Shown: positions 21,681-32,170 of the stretch, piece by piece | How the letters are laid out: each line of letters begins with the position of its first letter | Position numbering within the stretch: the stretch's first letter is position 1 | Assembly: GCA_016169945.1 (NCBI GenBank) | Contig: JADLSH010000170.1 | Location: 744,001 to 808,000, forward strand | Direction of reading: 5' to 3' | DNA from: Trachythela sp. YZ-2020 | Taxonomy: Eukaryota; Cnidaria; Anthozoa; Malacalcyonacea; Clavulariidae | Length of the DNA: 64,000 nt | Program-made: the position numbers and the translations under genes | Notes under the pieces: generated by a model | What the model saw: the letters and a program-made list of their open reading frames with translations, nothing else | Told to the model about the DNA's origin: nothing | The model's database searches: none

Positions 21681-22460
21681 TTGTTTTAGGAACAGTAAGA
21701 AGTGAGCTGAACCGGTTGTTCAACTTTACTGCATCCACAGTCCAATCTAATTCTCAAAGGAGAAATGAAAGGAAACGAAAACATCAGACAACATTAAAAC
21801 TCCCCAATACTTGGACACATATATTTGTGTGCCTTGGAAATACAATTGACGAGGAGACTCCAAATCAAAATTACAAAAAACAACTTGGAGCTGCGGGTCT
21901 AGGGGAAAAGAAAATTGTTTTCAAGAAAAACAGCTCTTGTTCCTACTTCCATGAAACCCTTTTAGAGAGTTTTCCAAGACTTCGTGATGGGGGAGGCTAT
22001 GAACTTTTGCACACTCAGCACAGGTCAACAACACGATTAGAAATTCTACATCCAAAGCAAACTGCTGGATATAATGTTTTTCATTTAAAAGAAGACATTG
22101 CATCTGCAAAAATATACATCAGACCATTGCAACGAGATCTAGATCTTGATCCATTAGTACCAACTGAAATAATAGAGGTGAGTATTAACAATTTATTTTT
22201 ATTTTTTGTTAATCTTTTTTTTTACATTTTAAAGTTGAACCTTAACCTCAGTACTACTTAGTTCACCATGCAACAAAATGTGTGGCAAAAACACAGATGG
22301 TAATTGTTTATGCTGCATGGGAACTTGATGATTTCCAGATTGGTTTGGTTTTAGATCTTCGTAGTAAAGGATTTATTACTGTATGTTACTTAGTAAATAT
22401 TGTAAATAAGTATGTTGATATGTTCCATTTAAGACAACAAATATTGGTCCCTTGGAAAAG

Positions 22461-22695
22461 TGTATCAACTGTCAGCAAGAGGTCCCTTTCTTCTCATTCC
22501 GACAGCATATGGACAATTGTCCAGGAGGGTCTAGCAGATCAAGCAGTGACCAAACAGATGTTCGTTTTAGAAGCGGTGAAAGTAATGTGACAAGTGCACA
22601 ATTGAGTACTGGATCTTGTAACCATACAGCTGGTGGACTCACTGATGAAGAAAGTGGAGTATTAAATAGGGGTGTCACAGACCACAACATTGCAA
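22461..22695 (+). CDS. module A HECT gene, zinc-finger exon
   Basis: Acceptor after GGAAAAG at 22460 keeps phase 0 from the donor GAG|GTGAGT at 22178. The exon reads CINCQQEVPFFSFRQHMDNC, a C-x2-C...H-x3-C finger like the ubiquitin-binding UBZ type, then a serine-rich linker. The donor at 22696 (A|GTAAGG) gives phase 1, which matches exon 3; the competing GTAAGA at 22728 would not. Confidence 0.55.
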
Positions 22696-22920
22696 GTAAG
22701 GTGGATGGTACCAGTACCGTAGTATATGTAAGACAACTTTTTAAAATGAACAGTATTGAAGAAATACAGTATAGTGATATATATATTCGTTTTAACGGTT
22801 TCTTTGCAGTGCTTAAAGAAATGTTTCCAAATATTTCTGAAGACGATCTGAAAGATGCATTTCAAGACAATTTGCTTGATGTTGAAGAAACTATTGCACA
22901 ACTTTTGGAAAACACACCAG

Positions 22921-23160
22921 GGGTCGGTTGTATCAACGCCGGATAGCACTATCCACCGGATAGCGAATCTTCCAACCTTCCTAAAATTGTCCGTTGATTT
23001 GTATAATCTAGATTAAACCTTCGCATTTATAAGTTAAAGTTTCTTTTTATTAATTGTGGGGTCTACATTCGTAGTTTTATAGCTTTTGGAGCATTTTTAC
23101 AACAGTCGAAAAATTCGCTATCCGGTGGATAGTGCTATCCGGCCTTGATACAACCGACCC
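22921..23160. mobile_element. 240-bp MITE inserted exactly at a splice donor
   Basis: The termini GGGTCGGTTGTATCAA and its complement are inverted repeats that extend about 48 bases (GCCGGATAGCACTATCCACC...). CAG flanks both sides (22918-22920 and 23161-23163), a 3-bp duplication. The exon 3 donor originally read CAG|GTAAAC; the insertion lies between CAG and GT, duplicating CAG. Three-base duplications and GGG ends suit a PIF/Harbinger-type MITE, by inference. Confidence 0.85.
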
Positions 23161-23405
23161 CAGGTAAACATGTTTAGTAATGGTACTGTAAAGCCCATTT
23201 CCCGCCGCCGCTGGAGAAAAATTTTGTGACTGAAAAATTTAATGTATTCTTTTGGGCAGTTGGTGAAAATATCAAACAGAAGTTGAAAATTTTCAACGCC
23301 TGGAGTAATAGGACAATTTTTTCCAGCTGCGAATGAATATAAAAAAAATTCTTTCTCAAAATTTTTCGCCAGCAGCGAATGATGAACAACAATTTTTGAT
23401 CACAG

Positions 23406-23932
23406 GGACTGAAACAGAAAATAAGATTGTTGGTGATACTCCTAGTCCCGAAGAGTTATTGGAGACAATCATCCCTTCTGCAGCCAAAGCTCCACAGAGG
23501 ATCAGCGTCAGCAGAGATCTCCTTTTCACTGATAGCATAAGGTTCTTCAAGAAACGGGAATTTGACTTCAAAAGCCCTCTAAGAGTTGTGTTTGAAAGTG
23601 AGCCAGCAGTCGATGGAGGTGGACCCAAAAGAGAATACTTCACACTTCTCCTCCAAACACTTATTTCTCCCTCTTCTCCTATCCGACTCTTTGAAGGCCG
23701 TGAATCATTCATTCTTCCCATGCACAACATGGATGCAATCCGAGCAGGAATGTTTAAGGTTGCGGGGAGAATGATCACGACCAGTGTTATCAATGGTGGT
23801 CCTGGCTTCCCATATCTTTCTTCCATCCTCTATAAGTACCTTACTTCTCTGACGGGCGAAATTGATAATGTGTTAACTGAAATAACAAAAGATGATGTCG
23901 TAGATTGGAGCGTCATGCAAGCGATAGAAAAG
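23406..23932 (+). CDS. module A HECT gene, HECT N-lobe exon
   Basis: Acceptor CACAG at 23401-23405, donor AAG|GTAACT at 23933. Contains PQRISVSRDLLF, then SPLRVVFESEPAVDGGGPKR and a MITTSVINGGPGFPYLSS segment, matching the HECT order (structural core, D-x-GG-x-x-REFF motif, GG-P motif). The splice phase agrees with exon 3 (CCA G|GG ACT). It is the best-preserved exon of the copy. Confidence 0.8.
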
Positions 23933-24141
23933 GTAACTGATGTAAAGTTTTCGTTCTTAGGCATGACTATGTTGGTACAGAATGTTACAAAATACAAATG
24001 TAATGATGCGCAAGCTAAAGTAATTTCATTAGTAATTTCAAGATTACACATAAATCAAACTGTATCAATATAAAATTTGTTTACTGTTGTAGCGCCTGAT
24101 TAGTGGGATTATTATATAATATATAATTATTTCATTTGCAG

Positions 24142-24493
24142 ATTGATGCTGCAACAGATGATGACATTGAGAACGTCAATTCTGAAGTGCAAAATCTACT
24201 TGTTGATTCTGGCTACACAAAAGTACTCAACATGACCAATAAATTGGAGGCAATAACAGCATTGTGTGTGCACTCAGTTATTCGTTCAAGAAAAGGTGCG
24301 ATTGACCAATTTGCAATTGGCTTGAAACCGCTCTTGGAACTGGCCAAACAAAATCCAGAAGGTATGAAGCACATCTTTGTGGCTGGTGCATCAACTCTCG
24401 AGCTGAACGCTGATACATTTAAAGACCTACTATTCTTTGAAGAGATTGACATTAACATTAGGGATATGTTTTTAAGATATATCGAAACAGAAG
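24142..24493 (+). CDS. module A HECT gene, inter-lobe exon
   Basis: Acceptor TTGCAG before 24142; donor GAAG|GTAAAT after 24493. It reads VQNLLVDSGYTKVLNMTNKL and LKPLLELAKQNPEGMKHIFV, the helical region between the HECT lobes. The exon phase (1) joins exactly with the last exon at 26693 (G|CT GAG AAA). Confidence 0.75.
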
Positions 24494-24561
24494 GTAAATT
24501 GTGTAAGATAATAGTACTTTGTCTTGCTGGTGGAAATACAGATCCACTAGTATTTACTGTA

Positions 24562-26553
24562 CAGTGGCGCCCAGAAGTTTACTACACGGAAAACTACACA
24601 CCATTTTGCGTGTACTACACGGAAAACTACACGTGACTTTGCATGTACTACACAGAAAACTACACGCAATTTTGCGTGTAGTACATGTAGGTTATGTGTA
24701 GTCTTTGAATGTCCATGTAACTCATTACACAGAAGAAGGCATACGCGGAATTTACGACTTTAAACCCGTTTTTTACGTGAGGAAAGAAATAATAAAATTG
24801 GCAATATTAGCGCCAATCGTACCGCAACAGAATACTACGCTGAACAAACCCTCATCTGACCATATTAATAAAGCGATAAGTAGCTAAGGTACAAAACATG
24901 ATGCGGACGCCAAGGATAAAGCGAAAATAAATTAATAAGACGACACAATTCCTCAATAGACTAGTCAGTACATTATAATTTCGTGATTGAAGCCTAAAAA
25001 CACTCTGTCGGTTTCAGTTTACTTTTCAGCGCGCAGTTCGGAAGTTCGTTGCCAACTTCCCAATTACGTTTCGAAGTTCGGAAGTTCATTACGAAGTTCG
25101 ATTTGAAGTTCGAATGTTTGCTTCGAAGTTCACCTTTACGGAACACCTTCAGTTGAGCAGACTTTGTTTTGATACGATTTCTTTCGGAAAATATGTCAGT
25201 AATCATTCTGCAATTCCAAATTACCAACTGCATAGCCAAAGAATGGTTCAAAGCTGAACTTCAAAGCGAACATTCCAACTTCAAATCGAACTCCGTAATG
25301 AACTTCGAAACGTAATTGGGAAGTTGGCAACGAACTTCCGAACCGCGCGTTGAAAAGTAAACTGAAACCGACAGTAACACAGAAATCTAGTTTAGAGTTA
25401 TGGTTGCCTTTACCGAATAGAAACGTTTTAGAGAATCTTGACACGAGTCGATTATATGTACTAGTAGAGCCTTAATTCGCTCGCAACTCCAGTTATTTTT
25501 GTTTCATTTGCTTATACAGTAAAATTATCGAAAATTATCGTTTGACTCGTGAAAAAAACCCGAAATAATTTCGAAATCATTTGAGTTGAGATGTGTCAAG
25601 TTGGCATATAATATATTCATAACGTTGTCTTATATACTGTAGCACCTTCGTCACAACAGAATAACAAACGTGGAGTTTTGAGAGAATCATCCAAACGCTA
25701 TACAGTTGTATGCGGCTTGGTCTTGAATCACATGGCATTTTGTAAAAAATGCACTATAAAGGCCCGTTGATCAAAAGAAAAATGGACAATATAAACTCGT
25801 TTATAAACCGCAAATATACAGCAGTGTGTAATTAGCTTTTGCACGACTTTTTCCCTTCGGCACTGCTGTACTTCATTTGAGTTGAGATGTGTCAAGTCGG
25901 CATGTCATCACAACAGTTTACCTATAGGCTATAGCGATCAATTTCGTTTCAGAATTATAGCAAGCGTTCTGTAACGTTCATTTGGAAACATTCTAATTAT
26001 GGCAAATATATAAAATTTAATATGGATGTTTAACTGTAAGTATTAAAGTGTTGTGGTTATTTTTGAAATCTATACTGATTTGGAAGACGTGCATGTCAGT
26101 GATGCTAGGACGCCATTACGATAAACTGTGCAGTTAATACGCATATGCATGTATATTGAAATGTGGAGCCGTGCCTTAAATTTCATTTGAGCCGATCTAA
26201 ACTGATTAACCTTCGTTTGACCGCTTATCCGTTCAAGCTCGTGCGAATCTGTAGAATCGAAGCCCTTTCGCTCTTATATCGGAGATCATACCTGACAATA
26301 AACAATTCAATTCCATGTGTAAATGCAAATACTTGATTCTTTTTCAACAAACCCGTATAAGGATTTGATTGAAATACACCCACGGTCCGTGTAGTGCACT
26401 CACAGTGCGTGTAGTTTTTCCGTGTAGTACACTCAGTACGTGTAGTTTTTCCGTGTAGTACACTCACAGTGCGTGTAGTTTTTCCGTGTAGTACACGCAC
26501 GTTACACGTACGATACACACACGCTAATGTTAAAAAACTTCTGGGCGCCACTG
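24562..26553. mobile_element. non-autonomous TIR element with TA duplication, in the last HECT intron
   Basis: The ends are CAGTGGCGCCCAGAAGTTT and its complement, flanked by TA on both sides. Subterminal repeats of TACTACACGGAAAACTACAC are arranged in series at the left end (24585-24690) and in opposite orientation at the right end (26390-26500). No transposase frame is visible in the 1.99 kb. TA duplication suggests a Tc1/mariner-type mobiliser. A shorter palindromic element (25005-25374) lies inside. Confidence 0.8.
25005..25374. mobile_element. palindromic MITE nested in the TA element
   Basis: Arms start CTGTCGGTTTCAGTTTACTT and run about 170 bases each with high complementarity, including repeated GAAGTTCG words, around a centre near 25190. 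Its location inside the 24562-26553 element shows a later insertion. A clear target duplication was not found. Confidence 0.75.
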
Positions 26554-26692
26554 TAAGCTATTGCCTCAACCATTTCCTGCTCAGGAAGCTTTTATATTGT
26601 CTACTTTTCCAGGACTACTATATATTTTTCTTATAATTGGAAATGCAATTTGAGGTAATATCACTAATGCATTATTTTTGCTGCTATTTTAG

Positions 26693-26934
26693 CTGAGAAA
26701 ATCCCAGACTTGCTGATGTTTTGCACAGGCACAAATCAAATCCCTCCGCTGGGTTTTCATGATCCATCCAAAATAACTGTAATGCAATTGGATGTAATGG
26801 CTGGCCGACTTCCCAATTCCAACACATGTCCACAGGAACTGGAACTTCCAAGTGTTCATGCAGTATACCAATCGTTTAAAGAAAGCATTGACTGTGCATT
26901 AGTGCACCAATGCACTGGGTTTGGTATTATATAG
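26693..26934 (+). CDS. module A HECT gene, catalytic C-lobe exon
   Basis: Acceptor TTTTAG before 26693. Reads PDLLMFCTGTNQIPPLGF, then the catalytic loop NTCPQELELPSVHAVYQSF (active-site cysteine in NTC) and ends CTGFGII-stop. The C-terminal GFG-I-I end matches that of HECT proteins. The 3' flank holds a 78-bp tandem duplication (27035-27192). Confidence 0.8.
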
Positions 26935-27034
26935 GCACCAATTACTTGGTCAGACATTATGTCAATATGTTATGTATTATTGTGTTACTTTGTTGCCTGC
27001 ACAGTACTGTATACTTTTCAGTACGTATTAATTA

Positions 27035-27192
27035 ATGCAGTGGGTTAGGTATTGCATGTTCTGGATATCTTTTGTATAGTATATTTACTGTAACTTTGGC
27101 AGCACCAATATTATGCAGTGGGTTAGGTATTGCATGTTCTGGTTATCTTTTGTATAGTATATTTACTGTAACTTTGGCAGCACCAATATTAT
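27035..27192. repeat. 78-bp tandem duplication after the module A HECT gene
   Basis: Two adjacent near-identical copies starting ATGCAGTGGGTTAGGTATTG and ending in GGCAGCACCAATATT, in the probable 3' untranslated region. Confidence 0.85.
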
Positions 27193-27533
27193 TAGGTCAG
27201 ACAATATGTCAACAGTTACTTTAAGATTTTGGTATTGTGTTGTGTTATTAAAATGCATACTACATAAAAGTATGTATTTTATTTATACACTAGTGTTCAA
27301 ATGTGAGTATTTAGATTTGTATTCAAACTTACACATTATGATGCACATTAAAATTGATTGACAAACAAGCAATGTTTGTGCTGTAAGGCGAATGCTTTTA
27401 TAGTTTGTTCTCATTTGTGATTGTATTATTATACTGTTTGCGTAATTGTGGGATTGGGTATAACCCCTGTAATACTCTCAACTTTTAATTGATTGTTTAC
27501 CCCCCTAAAAATTAAGCAAATGCTGCAGCAGTG

Positions 27534-29185
27534 TCAGTTCAATTGAAGTAAAAAGTTTCGTGCTTGCATGTACAAGTCAATTCCATAAGAGTCACTATCT
27601 GCCAAGGGATTCACCAATGACTTCAGATGCGTCTTCTGTTCCTCAGTCATTTCAATTTCGGTGTTTGGAACTTCAACTTGAACGTAATCACCACTGGCTA
27701 CATTGGTTGGCACTGGACCATCACAGTCAATTCCGAACACCCTTTGTTGCTCCTAATGAAAGTATGAAACATGCAACACTTCAGTTAATTAACTGCTTAA
27801 ATATTTTGTTCAACATAGAGACGTGTTATCAGGGTTCTGCCCAGGACCATGCGAGTGCCGGGTACCTGCAGGCCCGGGGAATGCCCCCGACTCCCCCACT
27901 ACCACCACCCCACCCTGCCGACAACTTTTGAAGTTTTGGTGGTCTTGAGACTTATTGCTTGGAATTTGACAATCAAAACCACACTGACTCTACTTTTATA
28001 TTAAACAATGACCATTTAGGCACACTGCATTCCAGAATATATACTTAATACAGTAACAGTAAATGAGTAATGTCAGTCTCAGTATGATGAATACTCTAGA
28101 GTCTAGACTGTGTTACTTGTAAAGTAAGATATCATATTACAATATAAAAATTATTGCAAGCGCGTTTCAGCAAGGTCATTCTTGAGTTGACTTTGATCTG
28201 CATTACACTATAAAGTCAGATTGATTCGGTCGAAGAATGTTGGAAATACATGTTGGACACCAACATTACTAACTTTAGTCATAATCATTGCAATTTTTTG
28301 ACATCCCAGCCATGGTACAAAGTAACTTGAAGCGCAACATCAATAAACAAAGTGCGAACTGATTAGCGCCTTTCATCAGACATCCAATCTGGCTTTCGGG
28401 GAATATCGTATTTCACCGAATATTGTGCGCATTGTAGTGCTGAATTTCATCTAATAATATTGTTTAAATAAAAAAATTCGCCAAAGATAAAAAATTATAT
28501 TTATAAAATATATATTAAAAATACAACATTGGGGTTTTCGTATTGCATATTTGATACTTTTCAAGTGCCGGGCGGAAGAGCGCTTTGGCGTGAGTGCTGG
28601 GCAGCATTGCGGAGTGCCGGGCGCCGCCACCCACCGTGGGCAGAACCCTGGTTATGACACTTTGTAACCACATACTATGCAACAGCTGTATTACATCATC
28701 TACAGTGTATCAGTATGTACAACACTGTACCTATTTGCAGTACAAACACTTAGGTAAGCACAACTAACCTGATTTAGATTTTCAAATGTTTCTGAGGCTA
28801 TAATTGATTCTGAACCACGAATCCTAAGTAGCCCTTCAGTGAACTGTTGTAGTGGAGAAAGACTCGCAGCAGTCCTCATTCTGTGGTGGTTCCACCCTTC
28901 ACTCCAAATGTTAATGTGACGATTGATCCGAGGAATAAAAATCGTGTGAAGGGAAAGTAGATCAATGGTGCTTAGTGGATCAAGCACACCACAATCTTCA
29001 AGATGGGTAAACAGTGAATGGTACAAAGAAAGAACACCAGTATACACATCTCTCCAAAGCCGTTCAATTCTTTGATTGTGGGTGCTGCTACCTGTGATTA
29101 CACTTCCACGCCCAATCCCCCGTAGTGGATGATCAAGCATATACCTTGCCACATCTACATTTTCAATTTTAAGACCTAACCAGGA
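27534..29185 (-). pseudogene. module A DDE integrase gene, 3' part (two exons)
   Basis: Minus-strand exons: about 29185-28769, ending CAG|GTTAGT, and 27752-27534, starting after CATTAG; the phase is kept (N-Q|E-Q-Q-R-V-F-G). The first reads [16 protein letters not shown], then [19 protein letters not shown] with the presumed catalytic glutamate in RIER, then a [13 protein letters not shown] segment. The second ends with MTEEQKTHLKSLVNPL and SYGIDLYMQARNF. This is the C-terminal half of an rve-type integrase core found in many aquatic-animal genomes. The part with the first two aspartates is missing: just upstream begins the tRNA-like tandem array, which probably inserted into the gene. It converges with the HECT gene, with stops 600 bp apart. 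Confidence 0.75.
27760..28690. other. intron of the module A integrase gene, with repeats
   Basis: Contains GC-richer words near 27845-27925 and 28565-28650 (a GCCGGGCGGAAGAGCG block and its neighbours) that look like parts of a dispersed repeat. No other gene seen. Confidence 0.4.
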
Positions 29186-29244
29186 ACGGTTGAAGTTTAC
29201 CTTATCACAACCTGCACACCCGATAACCTATCAGCTCAGCAACT

Positions 29245-29319
29245 GGCCTCTGTAGCTCAGTTGGTTAGAGCACTGCACCGGAATCGCAGGGCCGTGGGTT
29301 CAATTCCTGCCAGAGGACC
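29245..29319 (+). tRNA. tRNA-like head, unit 1 (probably pseudo)
   Basis: Has an A box (TAGCTCAGTTGG), a D-arm pairing (GCTC/GAGC), an anticodon-arm stem (CTGC/GCAG), a B box (GGTTCAATTCC) and a T-arm. The acceptor stem pairs CCTCTG with CAGAGG. The anticodon loop lacks the invariant U33 (C-C-G-G-A-A-T), so decoding is unlikely; the nominal anticodon would be GGA. A polymerase III promoter is plausible. Confidence 0.6.
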
Positions 29320-29514
29320 TAGTGTTGCATTTTTTGCAACTGTTCCTGCTCAGGTCTTAAATTGTGTATATATCTACTCACTTGGATTATCCACCAAATC
29401 CAGTATTCTAGTCCAACCAAGTGAAGTGCAAAAAAATCTTTGAAGTTTACCTTATCACAACCCGCACACCTGATAACCTATATATACATAACTTACGGTT
29501 ACAGCTAAGCAACT

Positions 29515-29580
29515 GGCCTCTGTAGCTCAGTTGGTTAGAGCACTGCACCGGAATTGCAGGGCTGTGGGTTCAATTCCTGC
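29515..29580 (+). tRNA. tRNA-like head, unit 2 (truncated)
   Basis: Same head as unit 1 but cut after CAATTCCTGC, so the 3' acceptor strand is missing. Confidence 0.5.
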
Positions 29581-29678
29581 CATTTTTTTTCCCAAAAAAT
29601 CTTTGAGGTTTACCTTATTACAAACCCGCACACCCGATAACCTATATATACAGAACTTACGGTTACAGCTCAGCAACT

Positions 29679-29753
29679 GGCCTCTGTAGCTCAGTTGGTT
29701 AGAGCGCTGCACCGGAATCGCAGGGCCGTGGGTTCAATTCCTGCCAGAGGACC
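29679..29753 (+). tRNA. tRNA-like head, unit 3 (probably pseudo)
   Basis: Nearly identical to unit 1, with GAGCGC in place of GAGCAC. Confidence 0.55.
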
Positions 29754-29948
29754 TAGTGTTGCATTTTTTGCAACTGTTCCTGCTCACGTCTTAAATTGTG
29801 TATATATCTACTCACTTGGATTATCCACCAAATCCAGTATTATAGTCCAACCAAGTGAAGTGCAAAAAAATCTTTGAAGTTTACCTTATCACAACCCGCA
29901 CACCTGATAACCTATATATACAGAACTTACGGTTACAGCTCAGCAACT

Positions 29949-30023
29949 GACCTCTGTAGCTCAGTTGGTTAGAGCGCTGCACCTGAATCGCAGGGCTGTG
30001 GGTTCAATTCCTGCCAGAGGACC
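29949..30023 (+). tRNA. tRNA-like head, unit 4 (probably pseudo)
   Basis: As unit 1, with CACCTGAATC in the anticodon region and a 5' start GACCTCTG, which improves acceptor pairing with CAGAGG. Confidence 0.5.
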
Positions 30024-30220
30024 TAGTGTTGCATTTTTCGCAACCGTTCCTGGTCAGGTCTTAAATTGTGTATGTATCTACTCACTTGGATTATACAACA
30101 AACCCAGTATATTCTAGTTCAACCAAGTGAAGTGCAAAAAAATCTTTGAAGTTTACCTTATCGCAACGCGCACACCCGATAACCTATACATACAGAACTT
30201 ATGGTTACAGCTCAGCAACT

Positions 30221-30297
30221 GGCCTCTGTAGCTCAGTTGGTTAGAGAGCGCTGCACTGGAATCGCAGGACCGTGGGTTCAATTCCTGCCAGAGGACC
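30221..30297 (+). tRNA. tRNA-like head, unit 5 (2-base insertion)
   Basis: As unit 1, but with AGAGAGCG giving two extra bases after the D-arm. Confidence 0.5.
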
Positions 30298-30395
30298 TAG
30301 TGTTGCATTTTTCGCAACCGTTCCTGGTCAGGTCTTAAATTGTGTATATATCTGCTCACTTGGATTTGGACCACCAAACCCAGTATTCTAGTAAA

Positions 30396-31515
30396 AATAC
30401 TATATTCAACCCCCAAGCAATCAGATGTTTGAAGTGTGAAGCAGTTTACAACAATACTCTCATAGGAACTGCTTGGACTAAATATGAAAATAACAACATT
30501 AAACAGTGCTTTCACATTTAAGGAAATTTCCTAAACAGGAATCTCATTTTTTTAAAGGAATTTCCTAAAATTGAAGTCTAACTGTATAAAACTGATATTT
30601 CAATTATTTTTAGCTAGTTTCGTACACGTTTTGCTGACGTCATGTTGACGTCATGTTGATTCTTGCTTTCAATTTGATAATTTTGATTACATGTGACATT
30701 CAGGTACATGAATGGACAATCTTTATTATATTTTTTATTTGTGAACATGCCACTTGCCAATAAATATGTGTGGTGTTTCCAAAAGTTAAACATGTATTGA
30801 ATATTTTAATGCAATCCAAAAACTACAAAATTAATATTAACATTACTGTCATTTCACTATAGTAGCTATAGATACACCAGGCCGTGCAAATATCCCAACC
30901 ATAATTAAACACACATAATTTGTGACTGTCAACCGTGTCAAGGTTCAAATGGAATTCTTGAAAATCCTGAAGAAAATTGACTGCTATATGAAGTAACATA
31001 AGTTGTTCTTTTGTTTTTATTACACATTATTATACAGATCCTGTGCTTGGAGGAAGTGCACATTCAAACCAGGGGCGGATCCAGATTCATTTCTTTTTAT
31101 CCTAACCACCTTAACATTCATCACTTACGCTCCTTATTGACTTATACTAACAATACTATCCTACACTTTCTCAATCATTCTTAAAGTGCTACTGAAACGA
31201 ATTTTTCGATGTTGTCTTCTTGGTTTTTGTACTCTCAAGGCATTGGACTTGCTTTGTGAAGGAGTCAGATTTGGGGATTCCTCCAAGTTTTTCTTCCTGG
31301 ATGATTGTGAGTGGCTTTGACTTGAGGAGGATGACAATACATTGGTAGACGATACATTGGCAGGCTTTGAAGGTGCTTTCTTTCTTGAAGGGTTTTTCGT
31401 TAAGGGTCGAGCAGATGAATCGCTCTCACTTTGGTAACATTTGAGGAAGCTTTTCTGGTTAGTTTTGAAGGTGTCCCGCTGGAGTTGCCTTGTTCAAATG
31501 ACTGCAATATATATT
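30396..31515. other. non-coding between the tRNA-like array and Helitron 2
   Basis: No gene seen. A CAGGGGCGGATCCAG word at 31069-31083 resembles the end of hAT-type MITEs; the partner end was not found. Minus-strand sequence at 31200-31500 shows serine- and lysine-rich broken frames that could be a degraded C-terminal extension of the 31519-32049 protein. Confidence 0.35.
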
Positions 31516-31518
31516 CCT

Positions 31519-32049
31519 TCATTGATGTGGGCGTTCCCTTTTCTTTGAAAATGGCAGCTGGTTTGGATGTCGCAAAAGCAAACCGGCGATTAAATAGTTA
31601 GCCGAAAAAGAGAACATGGCTCCTGAAACTTGAAACATGGAGTCCATGATATCATCCAGTTCATCGTTGTCAAGAAGGGCTTTTAAGACCTTTTTCGCGT
31701 CACCGGTTGTAGCCGAATTTTCGCCTTTCTTATTTAGGCGTTTCAGGTTTTCCCAGATGGGATGAAAATGTTCCTTGAACTTTGTGACCAAGCTTTGATC
31801 AATTGTTTTGTCCCCCTTTTGCTCGAGTATGGGTATATTTGCCAGAACCATGTCGGCATACTCTGAGAGAGCCACATCGGGCCTGGTTAGCCATTCAGAG
31901 ATAAACGGTTGCAGCTGGTTGAAGATTGTGGCGGGCTCTGGAGCTGCTTTTGCAGCACCATAAGGTGTGATAAAGCTTCTCGCGCACTGTTGCCACCATT
32001 TAACACCAATTGGTTTTCCCGACAAACTTGTTGGTGAAAATTTGCTCAT
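31519..32049 (-). CDS. unrecognised 176-aa protein next to Helitron 2
   Basis: An intact frame starting MSKFSPTSLSGKPIGVKWWQ with evenly spread amphipathic helices (YADMVLANIPILEQKGDK, KVLKALLDNDELDDIMDSMF) and a basic end (KKRERPHQ). No motif of a known catalytic family is visible; the helical, charged pattern could be a structural or partner-binding protein. It lies on the same strand as the Helitron 2 helicase, about 120 bases downstream of the helicase stop, so it may be a further open frame of the element or a neighbour. A serine/lysine-rich frame follows in another phase. Confidence 0.4.
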   Translation of the reverse strand: MSKFSPTSLSGKPIGVKWWQQCARSFITPYGAAKAAPEPATIFNQLQPFISEWLTRPDVALSEYADMVLANIPILEQKGDKTIDQSLVTKFKEHFHPIWENLKRLNKKGENSATTGDAKKVLKALLDNDELDDIMDSMFQVSGAMFSFSANYLIAGLLLRHPNQLPFSKKRERPHQ

Positions 32050-32170
32050 CTGAAAAAAAAATTAAGATTGTTTTACAACCTGGATTACAATTCATCATCA
32101 CAATATAATGTAGTTTACAGTGGAAGAGTACACGGGGACAATGAAAAAACTGGTGTAACTTGGGAAGGTA

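Larger units (their letters stand above)
21690..26934 (+). pseudogene. module A HECT-domain E3 ubiquitin ligase gene (six exons, MITE-disrupted)
   Basis: Phase-consistent exons: 21690-22177 (basic NLS-like start, then a YELLHT... and IYIRPLQRDLDLDPLVPTE region), 22461-22695 (zinc finger CINC-x(11)-H-x(3)-C), 22810-22920 (CUE-like ubiquitin-binding helix pair, LKEMFPNISEDDLKDAF), 23406-23932 (HECT N-lobe, VDGGGPKREYF and VINGGPGFPYL), 24142-24493, and 26693-26934 (C-lobe with the catalytic cysteine in SNTCPQELELP). It should form a thioester with ubiquitin and pass it to a substrate. Similar genes are annotated as G2/M-phase-specific E3 ligase-like in animal genomes. The first exon with an ATG is not identified. 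A 240-bp MITE sits at the end of exon 3 and brings a stop, so this copy is probably non-functional. Confidence 0.8.
29190..30395 (+). repeat. tandem array of five tRNA-derived (SINE-like) units
   Basis: Five units, each a tRNA-like head followed by a tail with TGCAACTGTTCCTG, AAATTGTGTATATATCTACT, CCAAGTGAAGTGCAAAAAAA and TTACCTTATCACAACCCGCA. Heads start at 29245, 29515, 29679, 29949 and 30221, so spacing is 270, 164, 270 and 272; the second unit lost about 105 bp after its head. The tail-then-head order across units shows tandem duplication of one 270-bp unit. Confidence 0.85.

Noticed and set aside
23190..23375. A second MITE before the HECT N-lobe exon, suggested by CGCTGCTGG-GAAAAATTTT words in inverted order
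   Set aside because: Similarity between the halves is patchy and no termini or duplication could be fixed.
29261..29877. Open frames reading MVRALHRNRRAVGSIPARG
   Set aside because: They are translations of the tRNA-like heads; the repeat explains them.
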